From a virus: a DNA stretch of 43,412 nt. This document shows positions 39,296 through 43,412 of the stretch, piece after piece. The translations under genes and the position numbers were made by a program. Below the pieces are notes generated by a model. That model saw only the letters and a list, made by a program, of their open reading frames with translations. It was not told the DNA's origin and ran no database searches. The DNA lies in the IMG/VR virus record IMGVR_UViG_3300023443_000752, positions 1-43,412 of that record; one strand, written 5' to 3'. Numbering within the stretch: the first letter of the stretch is position 1; every line of letters starts with the position of its first letter.

Positions 39296-39808
39296 TCATT
39301 GGGTCATCCATTCTTCTGGCTCGGTGCCACGAGGTATGGCTCTTGGAAAACGTGGCGAGCCATCTGCATTTGCGCCAAGCCTTAGAAGGCTTCGTCCAGC
39401 CAATAGCTTTTCCACCTCAGAAGCGCGGTTGCCGTGTGCTCCGCCTGTACCCCACGCGGTAAAGACCCGACCACCTTCACGATCCACCCATTCAAGAGCG
39501 AGCTTGATAGCCATATCATTATCGGGGCCTACCGCTTCTTTTGGGTCTGGCAATTCACGAGGGTCTTTATCAATCCATGCGAATAAATTGACCGCCGCCC
39601 AAGTGCCAAAACCCCAACTGAGGGCGAACCGACAATTGACTGTCGTTGTGGGGTCGTTGTCATGTGCATTTGCCTTGCTAGGATTTAACAGTATCCCGAG
39701 AAGGGGTTTTGGATTTAGCATGTCCAGATCGCGGCGGAGAAAATAACGATACCGGCCGCATTGCGAAAACACCGCGGGGGCAGTTGGGATTAGCGCAAGG
39801 TCGTCCAT
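39296..39808 (-). CDS. DUF1643 protein
   Basis: A 170-residue protein matching DUF1643: RYRYFLRRDLD, LLGILLNPSKANAHDNDPTT, then WGFGTWAAVNLFAWIDKDPR, DPKEAVGPDND and VFTAWGTGG. The N-P-S-x-A and ND-type motifs are characteristic. The family is common in phages and bacteria and its function is unknown; a nucleotide- or DNA-related enzyme is suspected from the conserved polar residues. It starts right at the stop of the previous gene. Confidence 0.85.
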   Translation of the reverse strand: MDDLALIPTAPAVFSQCGRYRYFLRRDLDMLNPKPLLGILLNPSKANAHDNDPTTTVNCRFALSWGFGTWAAVNLFAWIDKDPRELPDPKEAVGPDNDMAIKLALEWVDREGGRVFTAWGTGGAHGNRASEVEKLLAGRSLLRLGANADGSPRFPRAIPRGTEPEEWMTQ

Positions 39809-40209
39809 CACTCCCTTTCCTGTGGGTTGGGTTCGTCATTGGGTGTCCTTCCTATGGCGGTGAGGGCAGCGTCTAGTTTCAAATCAAATTCAGCCCAAGC
39901 GGCAACGTCGCCATTCAAGTGCCATCCGACAACGCCGTTGCTCTCATTTATGACTGCTTGTATATCTTCCGCCGCTTCCACAAGCTCTTTCAGCCCCTCC
40001 GCTACCTTCACCGGATCACCAATGGCTTTGCAGGCGGTGTAGCAATCCCATGCTGAACCGGAGAATTCAAAAGTGTCGTTGTCAAATTCAAGAACAGCAA
40101 TCCCATCTTTCATAAACACATTCTTGCTGAACACCGTTTCATTCGATGGGTTTTTGACAACAAACAGCGGGGCCTCATTGACTACAAAATCGTACTTCTC
40201 TTCACTCAT
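39808..40209 (-). CDS. Hypothetical 133-aa protein
   Basis: ATG 40209 (MSEEKYDFVVNEAPLFVV) follows GGAGAG; the longer frame has no such site. Beta-rich first half, helical second (VKVAEGLKELVEAAEDIQAV). Acidic. Not recognised. It overlaps the previous gene by eight bases. Confidence 0.65.
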   Translation of the reverse strand: MSEEKYDFVVNEAPLFVVKNPSNETVFSKNVFMKDGIAVLEFDNDTFEFSGSAWDCYTACKAIGDPVKVAEGLKELVEAAEDIQAVINESNGVVGWHLNGDVAAWAEFDLKLDAALTAIGRTPNDEPNPQERE

Positions 40210-40426
40210 CGCTCTCTCCAAAGTCAGGCGGGACAAGGGGGCCGGGATAGAAGGTGCCAACGGCAATTAGATCGTCTAGTGGGTCAGACTGTTCCTCGTC
40301 GAAATACGTGCAGAATATCACTCCCTCGAATCGAATAAGTTTAACCAATTCCTTCTTACGGCTGATGTTATGCCGAAACCAAAAGACGCCTTCCTCACTC
40401 GGCACATAAGGTTGCTCGTCACTCAT
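40202..40426 (-). CDS. Hypothetical 74-aa protein
   Basis: Begins MSDEQPYVPSEEGVFWFRHN, with a short beta-hairpin (LVKLIRFEGVIFCTYFD) and an acidic end. Its start context AAGAGCGATGAGTGA is nearly the same as that of the next gene. Not recognised. Confidence 0.65.
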   Translation of the reverse strand: MSDEQPYVPSEEGVFWFRHNISRKKELVKLIRFEGVIFCTYFDEEQSDPLDDLIAVGTFYPGPLVPPDFGESDE

Positions 40427-40664
40427 CGCTCTTGCCCTCTAGTTGGGCTTGGAAGGCTTCGACGGACCGTCGGTAGGAATTGGGCGTATCACTCATAACC
40501 ATCATGCCAAGCAACATTTCTTCTGTCGCCTCTTTCGGCATGAGGACAAGGCCCATGTCTTCAAGGGCGTCAAAGAGTTCAGATATATAGGCTTCAGCAT
40601 ATCCCTTGCTCACAAGGGCATTGCCAACATCTTCCCGTCTCAACTCCTCAACCGGCTTGTTCAT
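40419..40664 (-). CDS. Hypothetical 81-aa helical protein
   Basis: Helical, with LRREDVGNALVSKGYAEAYI, SELFDALEDMGLVLMPK and a Met-rich stretch. Not recognised. It overlaps the upstream gene's end by 17 bases. Confidence 0.65.
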   Translation of the reverse strand: MNKPVEELRREDVGNALVSKGYAEAYISELFDALEDMGLVLMPKEATEEMLLGMMVMSDTPNSYRRSVEAFQAQLEGKSDE

Positions 40665-41112
40665 CGGGCTTCTCCTGTTGGGCGAGCTTTGCTTTTATGG
40701 TGGCGGCTATAAGGGCGAGGGATGTGGATGCCATGTGTTCTGCCTGCCAAACTATTTCGTCGTCGTAGCTCACTTGTTCCGGGCACCCAACCCACGCCCT
40801 ATTCGGATACGTCAACTGAGTAACATCAATGCCGTAACTCCACCCCGGTAGCAGCGCTTCTGTCAGGGCTATAGCTGCGTCGAGGGAGGAGGTGTATTTC
40901 TGAGAGAGCCAACTTGCTGCTGTATATCCATTAGGCCAATACGTTTGGATAGTTCCTGGTAGTTCCTCAATTGGCCGCCAATCTGATAATGTAGTAGCCC
41001 TAAGCAGTTTTGGATGTGGCACTCGAAGTACAATGGCTATCGCAACATCAAGCTCCCGGTCAGGCCCTTCCGCTTTCTCCGCCTGCTCTAAGAGTTTGGT
41101 AAGGGTAGTCAT
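40648..41112 (-). CDS. Conserved alphaproteobacterial-phage protein, 154 aa
   Basis: TTLTKLLEQAEKAEGPDREL, then YTSSLDAAIALTEALLPGWS and SLALIAATIKAKL, is a pattern I recognise from many alphaproteobacterial phages (LLE-x-x-GPDRELD ... YT-x-SLDAA-x-x-L-x-P ... A-x-CAAALKA). Function unknown. It starts at ATG 41112 right after the previous stop. Confidence 0.8.
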   Translation of the reverse strand: MTTLTKLLEQAEKAEGPDRELDVAIAIVLRVPHPKLLRATTLSDWRPIEELPGTIQTYWPNGYTAASWLSQKYTSSLDAAIALTEALLPGWSYGIDVTQLTYPNRAWVGCPEQVSYDDEIVWQAEHMASTSLALIAATIKAKLAQQEKPDEQAG

Positions 41113-41113
41113 T

Positions 41114-41497
41114 TCAATACCCCCGTAGTTCGGCTTTTAGGTCTGTGATTTCTGTTTCTGCGTCTTTTCGATAATCTTCCCATTCTCGTTGTGCTTCGTT
41201 ACCCTCGCGGGTAACAGATTCAATATCTTCTTTCAGCCTCTCCACTTCCGCCTCTGCGGCTTCGGCGCGGGCTTTCCAGTCGCCGCGTGATAATGAGATA
41301 GCATCACAAGTTTCTTTCAATGTATCCCGCTCGGCTTTGAGTGCGTCGTAGTTGTTAGCTTGATCCGTTGCATTCACACCCAAATGAAACAATGCCAGTG
41401 TCGTTTTTTCATCGAGCGTTTCAGGTAGACGGCTGCGAATATGTTCCAATGCGTTAAGAACACTTTTCGGACACGGCGTTGTTGCTTGGTCGGTCAT
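41114..41497 (-). CDS. Coiled-coil protein, 127 aa
   Basis: About 90 of 127 residues form a heptad-rich coiled coil (ALKAERDTLKETCDAISLSR, then RAEAAEAEVERLKEDIESVT and AQREWEDYRKDAETEITDLK). An N-terminal Cys-Pro motif precedes it. Similar small coiled-coil proteins are common in phage early regions; function unknown. Confidence 0.7.
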   Translation of the reverse strand: MTDQATTPCPKSVLNALEHIRSRLPETLDEKTTLALFHLGVNATDQANNYDALKAERDTLKETCDAISLSRGDWKARAEAAEAEVERLKEDIESVTREGNEAQREWEDYRKDAETEITDLKAELRGY

Positions 41498-41506
41498 GAC
41501 GTGATC

Positions 41507-41749
41507 TCATTCATCACCGTATCCTTTGATAAGTTGCAGCTTGGCTCGTTCCACTAGGGCAACAAGCAAATCCCGGCTGGTTCGGTTGGCATAGACCACC
41601 ATGTTGCTATCATCGTCCTCCGCAATAATCATAACCGTGCTAATTTGTCTGTCAGTGATATATTCTAAAAATTCAGCTATGGCCTGTCGTGCTGTGACTT
41701 CAATAATGGTCGCACCAGGGAATCTGAGAATTTTGCACTTATCGGTCAT
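41507..41749 (-). CDS. 80-aa protein, left-arm copy of a duplicated gene
   Basis: Paralogue of 7892-8131 (about four residues in five identical). It keeps FPG, ARQAIAEFLE, DRQISTVMIIAEDDDSNMVV and IKGYGDE. ATG 41749 overlaps the previous gene's stop (ATGA). Function unknown. Confidence 0.75.
   Translation of the reverse strand: MTDKCKILRFPGATIIEVTARQAIAEFLEYITDRQISTVMIIAEDDDSNMVVYANRTSRDLLVALVERAKLQLIKGYGDE
41590..41653 (-). repeat. 64-bp perfect inverted repeat, left-arm copy
   Basis: Identical, in reverse complement, to 7985-8048. It lies inside the paralogous gene. Both copies point away from the central early control region on the circular map, one on each arm. Confidence 0.9.
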
Positions 41750-42297
41750 GGCGCGGTGTCCTTGACCTGCAACGGTGGAAGTAAGCCAAGAGACTCATTC
41801 GTTACCGCGAACTCGCCATGAAGCGCCAGCGCAGCTTTGTCATAAGCTCGTGCAGCTTCTTCCCTTGTGCGGTGATTCCCAGCGAACCGTGTCTCCCCGC
41901 CGTTAGACCGTATTTGCGCACGCCAGGACGTATCGCCGTGGTCGATCCATGTGACCCCCTTAAATCCAGACGAGTTGTCAATTCTCTGCCCGCGGTTGCG
42001 TTGGTTTTGTGCGTGTGTTGCCTCTCGCAAATTGGCCCATCGATTATTATCTTTGTCACCATCAATGTGGTCCATCTGGTTGAGGGGCCATCGCCCCACC
42101 ATGTACAAAAAAGCTAGTCTGTGGGATCGATACTGCTTTCCGCCAATTGAAATAACGCGATACCCGCGCTGGTTTACATGCCCCGCGATGTCTCCCACGG
42201 CGGTTTTTGATGATGTTGCTGTAAGTCGTATGAAGCGCCCCGTATCTGGCTCATAGCGGAGCTGCTGTCTTACATCTTCATAGGTTAGACTAGTCAT
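41746..42297 (-). CDS. HNH endonuclease with AP2 domain
   Basis: A 183-residue protein; ATG 42297 begins MTSLTYEDVRQQL and overlaps the previous gene by eight bases; the longer upstream frame is a shadow. The HNH core is YRSHRLAFLYMVG ... MDHIDGDKDNNRWANLREAT, followed by HAQNQRNR. An AP2-type DNA-binding domain follows (SGFKGVTWIDHGDTSWRAQI, HRTREEAARAYDKAALALHG). This is the classic homing-endonuclease architecture. It may be a mobile gene in the leftward operon. Confidence 0.92.
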   Translation of the reverse strand: MTSLTYEDVRQQLRYEPDTGRFIRLTATSSKTAVGDIAGHVNQRGYRVISIGGKQYRSHRLAFLYMVGRWPLNQMDHIDGDKDNNRWANLREATHAQNQRNRGQRIDNSSGFKGVTWIDHGDTSWRAQIRSNGGETRFAGNHRTREEAARAYDKAALALHGEFAVTNESLGLLPPLQVKDTAP

Positions 42298-42604
42298 TAC
42301 CGTTCTCCAGGGTCTTGCGGGCAACCTTGCCACCATCATCATCAAGCGCTTCTGTTGGTCTGTGCAATGGTATTGTGCAGCCGGGGACAGACGCATCACC
42401 TGCTGTATCGTGTTCCCATTCATCCCGGTAAAACTCCAACGCCTCCCGCAGTTTCGTGTTCTCGGTCTGTGCGGCTTCAAGGGCGTCTGCGGCCGCAGAC
42501 AATATAACTGGCGCCACTAAAACTGCACCACTTCGTGTGCCCTGGCGGCTTGCTCGTAACCGCTTCCGCAGCCGTTCCACTAGCGCTGTGTCATCGTCAG
42601 TCAT
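42290..42604 (-). CDS. Hypothetical 104-aa protein
   Basis: ATG 42604 begins MTDDDTALVERLRKRLRAS; an upstream ATG in the same frame lies inside the SSB-like gene and is less likely. A basic helix is followed by a coiled coil (AAADALEAAQTENTKLREAL, EFYRDEWEHD) and a Cys/Pro-containing tail. The MTDD ... ALVERLR start is seen in many phage proteins of unknown function. Confidence 0.65.
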   Translation of the reverse strand: MTDDDTALVERLRKRLRASRQGTRSGAVLVAPVILSAAADALEAAQTENTKLREALEFYRDEWEHDTAGDASVPGCTIPLHRPTEALDDDGGKVARKTLENGND

Positions 42605-42671
42605 ACGGGTTCTGTTCTCTCTCCTTACAGCCGCTGTTCTGCACGACGGTTGCTTGAAGTTGTGCGCCAGG

Positions 42672-43151
42672 TCAAAATGGAATCTCATCTGTAGGCCCCT
42701 TTCGCGGGCCCGGTGGTGTGTTAACAGTATTGCCCGGAGCGTTCGGATGCTGTGGGTTAACAATTGGCTGGCGTTGCTGAACAGGTTGTTGTACCGGCTG
42801 TGACGGTGGTTGCTGTATATTGCTTGCCTGTAAAGCGGTTTGCACAAAAGGCTTAACCCGAATGGCCGGTGTCTGCACGCCTTTAAAATCGACCATGGTC
42901 GAAAAAACTAAGAAGCCCATCCCTGTCCATTGGTCAGTTTCATCTCCAAACATTTGAACAAGTGAATTGGCATTTGTCTTATTCAGTACGAGGCCTTTAT
43001 CGCCATACTCGTAGAAATGAACAATCATCTTTTGTTCATTGTCCAGTTGTTCCATACTGACACGGGCAACGGTAACCTGGACTTCTTGTCCAAGCCCTCC
43101 GAGGTCTTCTGCCTTGAGATACTTGGAAGGGAATGCCTGTGATACTCTCAT
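42672..43151 (-). CDS. Putative ssDNA-binding protein with SSB-like acidic tip
   Basis: A 159-residue protein. I prefer ATG 43151 (MRVSQAFPSKYLKAEDL), with GGAG six bases upstream, over ATG 43163. The N-terminal 100 residues are a beta-rich domain (VQVTVARVSMEQL, GDKGLVLNKTNANSLVQMFG, TPAIRVKPFV) found in many phages. A Pro/Gln-rich linker then leads to TDEIPF, closely like the DDDIPF tip by which SSB recruits partner proteins. An ssDNA-binding role is inferred from the tail. It is the only likely replication protein of the leftward arm. Confidence 0.7.
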   Translation of the reverse strand: MRVSQAFPSKYLKAEDLGGLGQEVQVTVARVSMEQLDNEQKMIVHFYEYGDKGLVLNKTNANSLVQMFGDETDQWTGMGFLVFSTMVDFKGVQTPAIRVKPFVQTALQASNIQQPPSQPVQQPVQQRQPIVNPQHPNAPGNTVNTPPGPRKGPTDEIPF

Positions 43152-43201
43152 AACGTTCTCCATTTCTTCATCATGTGTGGTATAGCTTTTGTGTCACTCA
43201 T
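43148..43201 (-). CDS. Possible 17-aa leader peptide
   Basis: MSDTKAIPHMMKKWRTL. Its ATG overlaps the stop of the membrane micro-gene before it, and its stop overlaps the SSB-like ATG (ATGA on both sides), so it keeps translation continuous between them. Too short to judge from composition. Confidence 0.35.
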   Translation of the reverse strand: MSDTKAIPHMMKKWRTL

Positions 43202-43299
43202 ATCAGCCACCAAACAACCACAACCCACACCGCTGCATTAGCTATCCATATCCAGCCCATAGGAGTAAGTGGGTTCCAGATTTTCAGTTGACGGATCAT
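43198..43299 (-). CDS. Membrane micro-protein spanning the genome join, 33 aa
   Basis: ATG 43299 (equal to base 31 of the left end) overlaps the stop of the 28-291 gene (ATGA). The product starts MIRQLKIWNPLTPMGW and continues with a long hydrophobic helix (IWIANAAVWVVVVWWLI). Translational coupling on both sides supports it. Confidence 0.6.
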   Translation of the reverse strand: MIRQLKIWNPLTPMGWIWIANAAVWVVVVWWLI

Positions 43300-43412
43300 T
43301 CCGGCCTCCCTGCTAAACCACAGAAGCCACCTATGACATAATTCTGTTCGAGCTGTACTAGATTACCGTCCTTGTCGTACTTACAGCGCTCCGCTTCCAA
43401 CTTTGTCGCGCC
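43269..43412. repeat. Right copy of 144-bp terminal direct repeat
   Basis: Exact copy of 1-144. It contains the 3' part of the CMAWRW-family gene, which therefore appears truncated at the right end but is complete at the left end. When the circle is closed one copy should be removed. Confidence 0.95.

Overview
The window is a tailed-phage genome, almost certainly complete. The first 144 bases recur exactly as the last 144, the usual sign of a circular or circularly permuted assembly, so the unique length is 43,268 bp and genes run across the join. No bacterial housekeeping genes, rRNA or complete tRNA are seen. The host is most likely an alphaproteobacterium. The phage encodes a GcrA-type cell-cycle regulator, a family essentially confined to that class, plus a second GcrA-like DNA-binding protein. 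Many accessory genes belong to small families that I recognise from alphaproteobacterial phages.

Layout. A divergent control region lies at about 1999-2143, with a minus-strand promoter, nested dyads and a Cro-like HTH gene. The left operon reads on the minus strand from about 1998, through the join, to 38590. It holds an HNH nuclease, an HNH-AP2 nuclease, an SSB-like protein with a DEIPF tail, DUF1643 and many small proteins. The right early operon reads plus from 2144 to 9212: DUF6378, a DUF1064 nuclease, two GcrA-like regulators, membrane micro-proteins, and a protein resembling the C-terminal part of replication initiators. A small minus-strand operon occupies 9184-10954 and has its own promoter. 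From 11.6 to 15.2 kb genes are sparse and the DNA is full of hairpins, a G-run block, terminators and a candidate structured RNA. A putative small terminase lies in this stretch. From 15.2 to 38.6 kb lies one plus-strand virion block: a repetitive fibre-like protein, a sulfotransferase and glycosyltransferase pair, large terminase, portal, scaffold, N4-gp56-like capsid protein, adaptor, nozzle, three ejection-type proteins, a collar fibre, and small membrane or lipoproteins that may be the lysis set. The portal-adaptor-nozzle-internal-protein order indicates a short-tailed (podovirus) particle.

The most striking signal is a perfect 16-bp palindrome, TGTTTCACGTGAAACA, at 37359-37374. This is the consensus parS site bound by bacterial chromosomal ParB. 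The phage has no visible ParA or ParB. Together with the GcrA-like regulators, a repressor-like gene and the absence of a recognisable integrase, it suggests the phage exploits the host's chromosome-segregation and cell-cycle machinery, either as an extrachromosomal prophage or as a decoy. No DNA polymerase, helicase, primase, RNA polymerase, integrase or recognisable endolysin was found.
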